NCBI GenBank assembly: GCA_025060505.1
Contig: JANXBU010000015.1
Coordinates: 1 to 44,240 of the forward strand
DNA from: Candidatus Calescibacterium sp.
GTDB taxonomy: Bacteria > Calescibacteriota > Calescibacteriia > Calescibacteriales > Calescibacteriaceae
DNA length: 44,240 bases
Direction: 5' to 3'
In this document: one piece after another, positions 27,752 to 36,252 of the stretch
Layout of the letters: each line of letters opens with the position of its first letter
Position numbering within the stretch: the stretch's first letter is position 1
Notes under the pieces: generated by a model
What the model was told of the DNA's origin: nothing
Database searches by the model: none
Seen by the model: only the letters and a program-made list of their open reading frames with translations
Made by a program: the position numbers and the translations under genes

Positions 27752-28730
27752 AAATATTTTTTTCTATTTTGCTCTGTTTTTTGTTTTTATTTTAGTCCTT
27801 GAAGTTCTTTTTAGAGCTTTTTTCTTTTTTGGACATAGATCTGGTTTCATAAGCTTTTTCATATCATCATATATTCTCACTGAAATGGGTGGCGGTGAAG
27901 TTATAACATCCGACCAGAAGCTTCTTTACAAGTATCTCCCAAACAGATCTTTTGTGTTGAAAACCGATTCGTATGAACATGAGATAAAAACAGTAGATCT
28001 TGGATTCGGAGATATAGGTTTTAGAGATAATGGTATTTCTTCTGAGGTTTTTGCAGTAGCTGTTGGTGATTCTATATCGGCTTGTATAGGTGTGGAATAC
28101 CACCATTGCTGGGTCAAGATATTGGAGGATAAGATAAAATCAGATGTTGTAAATATGGGAGTTGGAGGCTACTCAACCGCTCAGAAATCAATAGTTGCTC
28201 AAAATTATGCACTCAAACTTAAACCAAAGTTTCTTCTTTTTGAGATAAACTTTTCTGATCCATGCGATGATTTTTATTTTGTGAACAGAAAGAAGCTTCC
28301 CATTCCTCACCCACTTAATAACTTTGTTAGTTCTGGTCTGCAAAGATATCTGATTACTTTTACTTTTGCTAAGCTCCTCTTTGAAACATATTACTATGGC
28401 TATACTCCCCAAAGAAGATACAGAATGTATTATTCAAGTTGTGATTCTGGTGTTGATTTTACTGTTCAATCAATAGAAAAGGTTTATTCCGAGTCAGTTA
28501 AGCAAGGAACAGATTTTGTTCTCCTGGTTTTCCAGGAAAGATTTTTTCCCCAGAAGCTAAGGGCTTATCTAACAGATAAAAAAAACAATATGTACATTCT
28601 TGATTTTTCAGATTTAGAGGAAAATGCGGACGGAATATATCACGCGGATGGACATTTCAATGTTAAGGGTAATACTCTTGTTGCAGAAATAATATATAAT
28701 TATCTTGTTTCTGATAGAATTTTGAAATGA
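27741..28730 (+). CDS. Membrane-anchored SGNH-hydrolase-like protein (copy 2)
   Basis: This is the tandem paralogue of the preceding gene, 329 aa, with the same layout. It has an N-terminal membrane anchor, AVGDSISAC with Ser111, NMGVGGYSTAQKS, INFSDPCDDFYF, and HADGHFNVKGN with Asp303-x-His305. The Cys pair (115 and 123) is retained. The two proteins share long near-identical motifs (LLYKYLPN, GFGDIGF/GFGNIGF, YALKLKPK) but differ elsewhere, so they are an old duplication rather than a recent one. The start overlaps copy 1, and the stop overlaps the next radical SAM start in ATGA, indicating translational coupling. Confidence 0.8.
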   Translation: MKIRNIFFYFALFFVFILVLEVLFRAFFFFGHRSGFISFFISSYILTEMGGGEVITSDQKLLYKYLPNRSFVLKTDSYEHEIKTVDLGFGDIGFRDNGISSEVFAVAVGDSISACIGVEYHHCWVKILEDKIKSDVVNMGVGGYSTAQKSIVAQNYALKLKPKFLLFEINFSDPCDDFYFVNRKKLPIPHPLNNFVSSGLQRYLITFTFAKLLFETYYYGYTPQRRYRMYYSSCDSGVDFTVQSIEKVYSESVKQGTDFVLLVFQERFFPQKLRAYLTDKKNNMYILDFSDLEENADGIYHADGHFNVKGNTLVAEIIYNYLVSDRILK

Positions 28731-30133
28731 GAATACTTTTGATAAAACCAAATAGTTCGTCTCCTGCGAGTTTTTCAGCTTGTGCTCCTCCTCTTGGATT
28801 GCTTTATCTCGTTTCTTTTACACGTTCTTGTAGAAAAGACAAAGACCAATTTCTAGTTCTTGATATGTATGTTAGCAAAAGCACAGTAGAGGATATTGTT
28901 TATAGTTTTAGACCAGATCTTGTTGGAATTTCTTGCATGACGACCGAAGCTGAGCAGATGATCAGAGTATCCAGAAAAATAAAAGAAATCAACAGAAGTG
29001 TGACTATTGTCGTTGGGGGACCACATCCAACTGGATACCTAAATGAAACATTAGATGAGGAAAGTATAGATTTTGTAATTCCCTATGAAGGCGAGGAATC
29101 TTTTCTTGAACTTGTTGAATCTGTTGATTCTGGGAGCATTGGAAAAATAGAGGGAGTTGCATACAGAAAAAACGGTAGCGTATTTTTTATTCCGAGGAAG
29201 CCAATAGAGGATCTAGATTCAATTCCACCTCCTGCTTACGATATGGTTGATTTAGATGTATATACAAAGTATAGATCTCAGCTTCCTTTCAGAGTGCCGG
29301 AGCCTTATGTCCTGCTTTTTACATCAAGGGGTTGTCCATACAAATGTATTTACTGCTCAACTCCTTTTGGTAAAAGGTACAGAGAACACTCACCGCAAAG
29401 GGTCTATAACGAGATATGCTTTTTGTACAACAAATTTAATGTCAGAAACTTTCTGATTGCAGATGATATTTTTAATCTGAATGAGGATAGAGTCAACAAA
29501 ATACTTCAGCTTATAATATCCGGTGGTCTCAAATTAAGACTTTTCTTCACGGGAGGGCTGAGATTAGACATAATCAAAAATGAAGAAACACTCTATAAAC
29601 TGAAGAAAGCTGGAACAGTTTATGTTAGCTTTGGATTTGAAACTTCTTCTCCAAGATTGCAGAAACTCATAAAGAGAAATCTGAACATACAGAGAGTCCA
29701 GAAGAATCTTCATATACTCAATAAGCTCGGAATATACACTCTTTCTACTTTCATGTTGGGACTACCCGGAGATACCGAGAGAGAAACAAAAGAAACCATA
29801 AAGTGGGCTCTTTCTAGTCCAGTTACTAATGCTATGTTCTTTATTGCAAATCCATTGGGTGGAACAGAGCTTGCTGAGATCGCAAAAAGCAAAATAAAAT
29901 ACAAAAGCTTTGATGACTTTGGTCATTTTATCTCTAAGCTGAGCGTTGGAGATATTCCTCACTGGAAACTTTCGTTGTTTCAGATCTCAGCATATTTTCT
30001 TTTCTACTTTTCTCTAAAAAGGATTCTCAGAATTTTGAGGCTATATCCTTTTAGAAAGACATACTTGATATTTGATTTTATCTCTTTCATCAGATTTTTG
30101 CTGAGACTCATTTTGAATAAACTATCAAGGTAA
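28727..30133 (+). CDS. B12-binding-type radical SAM protein
   Basis: This 468-aa enzyme is third of its kind in the window and last gene of the four-gene operon. Its N-terminal domain has LLIKPNSSSPASF, APPLGLLYLVSFT, IVVGGPHPTGYLNE and DFVIPYEGEESF. Its linker has DLDSIPPPAYDMVDL. Its cluster motif is C203-x3-C207-x2-C210 (CPYKCIYC), then FLIADDIFNLN, YVSFGFETSSP and TFMLGLPGDTERE. The C-terminus is short with hydrophobic and basic stretches. The start overlaps the SGNH gene stop by 4 nt. Its sequence differs enough from the other two to suggest a different reaction step. Confidence 0.92.
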   Translation: MRILLIKPNSSSPASFSACAPPLGLLYLVSFTRSCRKDKDQFLVLDMYVSKSTVEDIVYSFRPDLVGISCMTTEAEQMIRVSRKIKEINRSVTIVVGGPHPTGYLNETLDEESIDFVIPYEGEESFLELVESVDSGSIGKIEGVAYRKNGSVFFIPRKPIEDLDSIPPPAYDMVDLDVYTKYRSQLPFRVPEPYVLLFTSRGCPYKCIYCSTPFGKRYREHSPQRVYNEICFLYNKFNVRNFLIADDIFNLNEDRVNKILQLIISGGLKLRLFFTGGLRLDIIKNEETLYKLKKAGTVYVSFGFETSSPRLQKLIKRNLNIQRVQKNLHILNKLGIYTLSTFMLGLPGDTERETKETIKWALSSPVTNAMFFIANPLGGTELAEIAKSKIKYKSFDDFGHFISKLSVGDIPHWKLSLFQISAYFLFYFSLKRILRILRLYPFRKTYLIFDFISFIRFLLRLILNKLSR

Positions 30134-30169
30134 GTTTGTTGATTTGGTTTGAACGAATATTGCTAGTTA

Positions 30170-30829
30170 TCAGAAAGTTATTTTCTTTCTGTGTTTTATT
30201 ATTTCTCCTTTCACCAAGAATATCACATCTTCACATATATTAGTTGAAAGGTCGGCTATTCTTTCGAGGTTTCCGGAAATTCTGATAAGATGAAGTGCTC
30301 TTTCTATGGTTGTTGGATCAGAGATCATGTAGGTTATTAGTTCTCTTATTATTTGTTCTCTGTATGAATCTACTATGTCATCATTCTCACAAACACGTTT
30401 TGCTAAAGCATCATCTTCTTCTATGAAAGATTTTACGCTATCAGAAAGCATTTTTTTTACTTCCTGAGCCATGCGAGGTATGTCTATCAGTGGTTTGACC
30501 TGTGGCTTCCCTATCAGAAAAAGTGCGCTCTGAGATATGTTTACAAGGTGGTCTCCGATTCTTTCAAGATCATTGTTCATCTTTAAAGCTATAACTATTG
30601 TTCTCAGAAGTTTCCCCTTTGGGTCGAATCTTGCAAGGGTTGATATACATAACTCATCTACATCTATTTCCATCTCATTACATTTTGGTTCATCTAACTC
30701 AATAACTTCTTTGAGGAGTGCTTCATCTTTTTCTAGTAATCCTTTTGTGCTTTTCTCAAGCATTATGTTCACATGATTACCGAATTCAATCAATTTTGAT
30801 TTTATGATTTCTATTTGATTTTCAAGCAT
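30170..30829 (-). CDS. phoU: Phosphate-signalling regulator PhoU
   Basis: PhoU modulates the Pst phosphate transporter and PhoR/PhoB signalling at the membrane. The 219-aa protein is all-helical with the two PhoU repeats. Each has the metal-binding pattern: KMNNDLERIGDHLVNISQ in the first and IRISGNLERIADLSTNICED in the second. Length and both E/DxxxD signatures are normal. No pst or phoR/phoB genes are adjacent, so it is separated from its usual operon. It converges with the radical SAM operon and diverges from the RNase H-like gene, with 50 nt between starts. Confidence 0.94.
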   Translation of the reverse strand: MLENQIEIIKSKLIEFGNHVNIMLEKSTKGLLEKDEALLKEVIELDEPKCNEMEIDVDELCISTLARFDPKGKLLRTIVIALKMNNDLERIGDHLVNISQSALFLIGKPQVKPLIDIPRMAQEVKKMLSDSVKSFIEEDDALAKRVCENDDIVDSYREQIIRELITYMISDPTTIERALHLIRISGNLERIADLSTNICEDVIFLVKGEIIKHRKKITF

Positions 30830-30879
30830 TTTATTTAAATACTTTAATTAATCTCTAATTTTTATCGTATTTTCTGAAA

Positions 30880-31380
30880 ATGAATAATAAACAAGTTCAG
30901 GATATATTCGGTTTATCTTTCAGATTTGCTTCAAACAGATTTGTTGAGGTTGAGACAAAAAATATATATCTTATTGGTAGATGGTTTCAGGGCGGAAAGA
31001 ATTTTGATGTTTATGTTGGTAAAGACGGAATAAAGATTGTTCCTTATAATAAGGATGTTTTTGTTAGTTTGATTTTTTCTCTTGTGGCTGAAGATGCTGG
31101 GAAAAAGGTTTTTGTTGATGGTAGTCCAAAGGGATTTTGTGTTGTATATGTTGTTTCTGGAAGGGTCAGAGAAATTTTCATATTCAGAAGAGAAGCTACA
31201 TCAAATTCAAACGAGCTTGAAGCTGTAAAGTTTGCTTTAAATAGATTTAGACTTGTTCCGGTGTTTTCCGATTCGTCTTATGCGATTCAAAAGTTTTCTT
31301 CAAATAGGTTGAGAAAAGTGAGATCTCATTCCGGAGTTCTTTGGAACTGTATTCCGGATTATATCCTGCAAAATCTATAA
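30880..31380 (+). CDS. Divergent type I RNase H-like protein with an unusual N-terminal domain
   Basis: The C-terminal half (about residues 75-166) carries what looks like a complete RNase HI active site. Asp80 is in FVDGSPKG, Glu112 in SNELEAVKFAL, Asp131 in VFSDSSYAI, and His150/Asp160 in RSHSGVLWNCIPDY. The His-Asp spacing of 10 residues equals that of E. coli RNase HI (H124/D134), and the order D-E-D-H-D is conserved. It would cut RNA in RNA/DNA hybrids. The first ~75 residues (FRFASNRFVEVE, YLIGRWFQGGKNFDVYVG) are not a domain I recognise. The assignment is by motif only, without a search. Confidence 0.7.
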   Translation: MNNKQVQDIFGLSFRFASNRFVEVETKNIYLIGRWFQGGKNFDVYVGKDGIKIVPYNKDVFVSLIFSLVAEDAGKKVFVDGSPKGFCVVYVVSGRVREIFIFRREATSNSNELEAVKFALNRFRLVPVFSDSSYAIQKFSSNRLRKVRSHSGVLWNCIPDYILQNL

Positions 31381-31436
31381 ATTAGACTACAAATTGAAAA
31401 TTCCATATATATTGAAATTCTATTTATATCGTATGT

Positions 31437-32033
31437 ATGAAGGTGTTTGATAGTAATATGTATTTCAAAAGTATAGGAACAGCTTTCTTCTTGTTCTTTC
31501 TATCTTTATTGTTGTCTATTCCGTTATATGCACAGGGTAAGTTTAAGGTAGCTTTTGTAGATTTGGCAAAGATCATTCAGGAAGCAGAAGCAGCAAAAGA
31601 TGCAAAAGACAAACTTCAAGCTGAGTACAAAAAGAAGCAAGAGGAGTTGAAAAAAATGCAGGATGAAATATTGAAACTTCAAGACGATGTTGTTCAGAAA
31701 TCCAAGTTTATGTCTCAGCAGGAACTTGATAAGAAAAAATCTGAAATAGAAAAGAAACAATCTGACTTTCTATCAAAACTTCGTGAAGCTGAGGCAGAAA
31801 TTCAGCAGCTTGATTCAAAGCTTACTCAGGAAGTTCTGGAAGATGTTAGAAAAATTATATCCGATATAGCTGAGAAGGATAACTATGATTTGGTTCTTGA
31901 AAAATCTCAAATACTTTATGTTAAAGATGCTGATGATATAACTTTCAGAGTCATAGATATATATAACAGGGAGTGGAGAGGAAAGAAAAATCAAAGACAG
32001 CAACCACAACAGCAACAGCAGAAGAAAAAATAG
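31437..32033 (+). CDS. skp: OmpH/Skp-family periplasmic chaperone
   Basis: Skp holds unfolded outer-membrane proteins in the periplasm. The 198-aa protein has a signal peptide (hydrophobic FFLFFLSLLLSIP, cleavage near YAQG). It then has the family start KVAFVDLAKIIQEAEAAKDA, a long charged coiled coil (about residues 55-125), and the returning C-terminal segment DLVLEKSQILYVKDADDITF. The C-terminus is a Gln/Lys-rich tail. Its stop codon shares one base with the GTG start of lpxD (TAGTG), the common skp-lpxD order of diderm bacteria. Confidence 0.92.
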   Translation: MKVFDSNMYFKSIGTAFFLFFLSLLLSIPLYAQGKFKVAFVDLAKIIQEAEAAKDAKDKLQAEYKKKQEELKKMQDEILKLQDDVVQKSKFMSQQELDKKKSEIEKKQSDFLSKLREAEAEIQQLDSKLTQEVLEDVRKIISDIAEKDNYDLVLEKSQILYVKDADDITFRVIDIYNREWRGKKNQRQQPQQQQQKKK

Positions 32034-33094
32034 TGTACAAGATCTCAAAGACTATCGGTCAAATAGCAGACTTTGTTTCAGGTAGCGTAAAAGGAAATCC
32101 AGATGAATTAATATTCAGACCATCTGAAATTCAGAGAGCAAAAAAAGGAGATATATCTTTTTTGGTATCAGATAAATATGAAAAATATCTTGAAAGCTGT
32201 GAAGCAACGTGCTTGGTTGTATCTCAGGACTTCTTTGAAAGGAGAAAACAGATTTTATCAAAGATCAGGGTTGAGAACTTTATACAGGTTGAAAATCCAT
32301 TGCTTGCAATGCTCAAAATACTTTCTTTATGGGAATATAGTTTGAGCTTCCCTGAAAATGCAAGGCACTTGGCTTATGTTTCTCCAAAAGCTTATGTTCA
32401 TCAATCTGCTTTGATATTTCCTTTCTCATACATTGGTGCTGATGCGCAAGTTGGAGAAAAATCGGTTGTTATGCCCGGAGTTTTTATTGGAGATGGAGCA
32501 AAAATAGGTAGTGGGGTTTTTATGTTTCCGAACTCTGTTGTCTATCCATTCTGTGAAATAGGCGATAACTCAATAGTTCATTCTGGAGCTGTGATAGGTG
32601 CAGATGGGTTTGGTTTTGTTTCATACTTTGGAGATATTCTCAAAATCCCGCAGGTTGGTATAGCTAAAGTTGGAAAGAATGTAGAAATAGGTGCAAATAC
32701 CTGTATTGATAGAGCAACTATGAACATAACTGAGGTGGGAGATGATGTTAAAATAGATAATCTGGTTCAGATAGCTCATAATGTTTATGTAGGAAGAGGA
32801 ACAAGAATAGCAGCTATGACTGGTATAGCTGGAAGCTCAAAGGTTGGAGAGTTCTGTGTTTTTGGCGGACAGGTCGGGGTGGTGGATCATGTGGAGATCG
32901 GAGATTATACAATTCTTGGAGCCAGAGCTGTTGTTATATCTGATATTGAAGGTGGTAAGGTATATATGGGAGAACCAGCTATGGAAAGAATCAAATTCTT
33001 GAAGGTTCATTCACTATACACAAAACTGCCAGAGATATACGAAAGGTTAAAGAAATTAGAGGAAGAAGTTTTCGGAAAGAAAAAATCAGAATAA
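32033..33094 (+). CDS. lpxD: UDP-3-O-(3-hydroxyacyl)glucosamine N-acyltransferase LpxD
   Basis: LpxD adds the N-linked acyl chain in lipid A synthesis. The frame is open upstream to 31973, but GTG 32033 fits the family N-terminus (KISKTIGQIADFVSG) and couples translation to the skp stop. The N-terminal uridine-binding domain includes AKKGDISFLV. The left-handed beta-helix has hexapeptide repeats (VMPGVFIGDGAKIGSG, HSGAVIGADGFGF) and the catalytic His249 in QIAHNVYVG. The C-terminal helix ends YERLKKLEEEVFG. The product is about 353 aa, a normal length. It indicates a lipid A-containing outer membrane. No lpxA or fabZ follows. Confidence 0.95.
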   Translation: MYKISKTIGQIADFVSGSVKGNPDELIFRPSEIQRAKKGDISFLVSDKYEKYLESCEATCLVVSQDFFERRKQILSKIRVENFIQVENPLLAMLKILSLWEYSLSFPENARHLAYVSPKAYVHQSALIFPFSYIGADAQVGEKSVVMPGVFIGDGAKIGSGVFMFPNSVVYPFCEIGDNSIVHSGAVIGADGFGFVSYFGDILKIPQVGIAKVGKNVEIGANTCIDRATMNITEVGDDVKIDNLVQIAHNVYVGRGTRIAAMTGIAGSSKVGEFCVFGGQVGVVDHVEIGDYTILGARAVVISDIEGGKVYMGEPAMERIKFLKVHSLYTKLPEIYERLKKLEEEVFGKKKSE

Positions 33095-33118
33095 TAAAAT
33101 CAACCTTTGAATTTTAAC

Positions 33119-33148
33119 TCTTTTATGAATCTAAGTCTTTTATGAATC
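33119..33148. repeat. Short direct repeats upstream of the cas operon
   Basis: TCTTTTATGAATC occurs at 33119-33131 and again at 33136-33148, with a looser third TATGAATC at 33171-33178. They lie in the 260-nt gap between lpxD and csm1, which otherwise holds no gene and no CRISPR array. Confidence 0.6.
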
Positions 33149-33355
33149 CACCTCGATTATGATTTCTGATTATGAATCTATTATGTATTGAAGGGTCGTT
33201 CAATTACAACAAAATTCTCTAACTTTTTATTAAATTTTTTGCTTTGATAGTATGATCTACGTTGATTTCAGAAATTTTGATAGTTTATCAGGTCTATTTA
33301 TATTCCTGTTTTCTACTCTTATTGTTATGAGTACTCAATAAGGGGAGTAGAGAGT

Positions 33356-35739
33356 ATGAAAAATAGGGGGGAAGACAGAACAGATAGAATGAAGGAAGCA
33401 ATAATTCTGGGAGCTATGTTGCATGATATAGGTAAGTTCTATCAAAGATCAACCCAAGAAAGCAATAAGGATCACCAGGGTTTGGGTCTGGAATTCTTTG
33501 AAAGATCTATATCAGAGAATTTGACTGATTTGTTTTCAGATAAAGAGAAGGAGATTGTAAGAAATGCTATAAACTCTCATCATCAGGTTATAGATTTTAT
33601 AACAGAGGCAGATTGGATAGCTTCGGGAGAAAGGGTTAAACTTGAAGATGAAGAGTTCGGGGATCCAAGAGAACAGAGTCTGAGTTCAATTTTTACGCAG
33701 ATATATCTTTTGAATCAATCAAAGGTGAATGATTTTTCGTATAAACTTGAACCCTTGTCTTGCAATAGCAGAGATATATTTCCGGTTGAAACTCAAAGAA
33801 GAAATTTGGTTCAGGAATATAAAAAATTATGGCAAGGTTTTGAGGATGAAATAAAGAAAATTCGTCCTTTGAGTGTTAGGCACTATCTGAATTCTGTTTA
33901 TTACATTCTGCAGAAGTATGCTTGGTGTGTTCCGAGTGCCACATACAAGAGTGAGCCTGATATTTCTCTTTTTGACCATTTGAAGATTGCTTCTGCAATA
34001 GCTGGAGCATTGTATTTGGCAAAGGATGTTAAAGATAAAAATTTCTGCTTGTTGGAGCAGATATTTCGGGTATCCAGAATTTCATTTACAGAATAGCTCG
34101 TGCCCAGGGTATAGGTGGTATTTCCAAAAGATTAAGGGGTCGTTCATTCTATCTTATTTTGCTTCCGGAGGTTATTGCAAGATACATAGTAGAGAAAGTT
34201 GGACTTTTCTTATCTAACATACTTTTCTGCGGGGGCGGAGTGTTTAAACTCCTTTTGCCGAACTTTAGTGAAACGAAGAATATGTTGGAAGAATTGAAAG
34301 ATAAACTGAACAGTTGGCTGTTTGAAGAATATGGTGGAGAGTTGGGTATTGTTATTGAATGGGTAGAAGCAAGCGGAAAAGATCTCAGCAACAACTACTC
34401 TGTATTACTGGATGAGCTTGAAAAAAAGCTAGCAACAGCAAAAAGAAAGAAGTTCGGCTTCTTATTCAAAAGTAATTATGAACTGATAGAAAAATATGAA
34501 GCTGGTATAAAGGTTTGTAGAGTTTGTGGTGTAAGTAAATTGAAAGATGATCAAAGGCCGTGTAATTTGTGTGATCTGCATGAGAGGATTGGAATGATTC
34601 TTCCAAGAGCAAAGTATATTATGTTCTGTCTATCAGAAATATCAGGAAATTTTGATGGAGAAAAAGTGCCTTTTGGAGATTTTGGAACAGTTTATATACT
34701 AAAAGATGTTTCTGGAAGTATGGTTGATAATTGGTTGAGTTCTGATAAGGTTTTAGATTTACTGAAAATTAACGAAACTCAAATTGTATCAGATATACCC
34801 GGCTTTCGCTTTGTTGGGAATTCTGCACCATTGGCGAAACAAAGTTTCTCTGTTGAAGATTCGGAAGATGAGGATGCAAGTGTTCAAGAGGGAAATGTTC
34901 TTAGCTTTGAAATTATAGCTGATTCAAGTATTGGAGATAAGAAACTGGGAATACTGAAAATGGATGTCGATTTTCTTGGACTTATTTTTTCTGTTGGATT
35001 TGAACGGGAGAGTGGAAGCAGTAGAAGATCAATATCAAGGTTATCATCTGTAAGCCGTATGTTAGATTTATTTTTCTGTGGATACATAAATAAAATATGC
35101 AATGATGCTTTTGAAGAATGGAAGAAAGATAATAACAATAATTGGGAGCACAAAGACAAAGTTAGTCAGATATTTTATGTTGTTTATTCAGGAGGTGATG
35201 ATCTTTTGATTGTTGGTCCTTGGAGTGAGACACCAAAGCTTGCGAAGAAAATAAGAGATGAATTCAAGAAATACACTTGTTATAATCCAGATATAAATGT
35301 TTCCGCTGGTATTTTTGTATGTAGACCAAAGTATCCAATAAGTCTTGCTGCAAAATCTGCTGGTGAGTTTCTTGAATATTCAAAAGACAAAGGAAGGAAC
35401 AGAATCACTGTATTTGGTGATACCGTAGAATGGAGCACACAGAATTCGGCTGATTTTGAAAAGCTTATGGAATTCGGTGAGAGTCTTTTTGATTTCATAT
35501 CACGTAATAAAATTCCGAGAAGTTTCGTTCATAAGCTGATGAGTATATATAAGCAATATCGGAACGGAGATGATCTGAATTATATACCAGCTGTTATTTA
35601 TCAGATTGCAAGAAACATAGATGATTATAATATAAGAGAATACCTGATGCAAAAACTTATAATTGACAGAGGTTTGTTCTTTAAGAACATAAAAATTCCA
35701 GTAAGTTATGCATTACTAAAAACAAGAAAGGAGGTATAA
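33356..35739 (+). CDS. csm1: Cas10/Csm1, type III-A CRISPR large subunit, requiring one -1 frameshift
   Basis: This is the signature subunit of the Csm complex, with HD DNase and cyclic-oligoadenylate synthase activities. The ATG has a strong RBS (AAGGGGAG, about 8 nt upstream). The N-terminal HD nuclease has MLHDIGKF (His23-Asp24). At residues 229-230 the frame must shift -1, at 34039-34045, to give NFLLVGADISGIQNFIYR, the normal entry to the first Palm domain. Without the shift translation stops at 34096. Beyond it are a zinc knuckle (C388-x2-C391, C403-x2-C406), Palm1 with KMDVDFLG, and Palm2 with SGGDD (613-616), so both catalytic sites are intact. Full length would be about 794 aa. The csm2 start follows 4 nt later. 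Confidence 0.92.
34039..34045 (+). promoter_or_regulatory. Slippery heptamer A AAT TTC at the csm1 frameshift
   Basis: In the upstream reading frame the codons are AAT TTC, preceded by A, which fits X XXY YYZ. Slippage by -1 continues into CTG CTT GTT GGA GCA. An SD-like AAGGA lies at 34022-34026, 12 nt upstream. CTGCT (34045-34049) can pair with AGCAG (34056-34060) around a 6-nt loop. The hairpin starts closer to the heptamer than in known bacterial frameshift signals. A one-base deletion in the A5T3 run would give the same sequence. Confidence 0.45.
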
Positions 35740-35743
35740 GTTT

Positions 35744-36198
35744 GTGGAACAAAGGGGAGGTAAGGAAAGATCACAACACAGAGAATCACAGGATCAGGCG
35801 GATGAGGTTAGAAGAACCATAGAAAAACTTCAAACATTAAAAGACCTTCAGCCAGAGTTGTTTGCTTTTGAAGACGGGCTTGCTAGCAAAATAGCTAGCG
35901 CGGGAAGAATGAAGTTCAATCAGATAAGGAAATTCTTCGGGCATGTCAAGAATCTTGAATCAAAGATAAAAGGAAAAAAAGTAGCGAAAAGATCGATCCT
36001 GAATTCAAAAGAGAGCTTGATCTACTTATACCTGAGTTGGTTTATGGCGTTGCAAGAGATGTGGTAGATGAAAAATTCTACCGAGTTATGGAAGTGTGCA
36101 TCAGACAGAAGATCAAGACATTTGAAGATTTTGAGCGTTTTGTAGAGTTTCTTACAGCAATAATTGCTTACTATAAGTACAAGGAAAAGAGAGGGTGA
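35744..36198 (+). CDS. csm2: Csm2, type III-A small subunit, requiring one -1 frameshift
   Basis: Csm2 is the helical small subunit lining the crRNA-target duplex in the Csm complex. The GTG start has a strong RBS (AAAGGAGG) that overlaps the end of csm1. The upstream frame gives a charged N-terminus, then AGRMKFNQIRKFFGHVKNLE, the family-typical SQIRKFY-like helix. It ends at 36067 in unrelated residues. A -1 shift at the A7 run (35974-35980) gives SSEKIDPEFKRELDLL, IPELVYGVARD, RFVEFLTAIIAYYKYKEKRG, the expected Csm2 C-terminal helices. Full length would be about 151 aa. Confidence 0.9.
35974..35980 (+). promoter_or_regulatory. Slippery heptamer A AAA AAA (followed by G) at the csm2 frameshift
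   Basis: The upstream-frame codons are AAA AAA with A before and G after. This is nearly the dnaX-type A AAA AAG signal and one of the most shift-prone bacterial motifs. -1 slippage leads directly into the Csm2 C-terminal half. A weak 5-bp hairpin (AGATC 35990-35994 with GATCT 36019-36023) follows. No SD-like element is at the usual distance. A7 is also a hotspot for mutation and for sequencing error. Confidence 0.45.
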
Positions 36199-36252
36199 AG
36201 AGAATGATAAACTATAAACTGAGATTTCAAACTAAAAAGGAGGTTGTTTGAT

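Noticed and set aside
33095-33355. CRISPR array or leader upstream of csm1
   Set aside because: Only short 13-nt repeats 17 nt apart are present; there is no regular repeat-spacer pattern.
34159-35739. Second half of csm1 as an independent gene starting at TTG 34159
   Set aside because: It would begin inside the conserved Palm domain, after the DISGIQNFIY motif, without a ribosome-binding site. It is better explained as the downstream part of one frameshifted gene.
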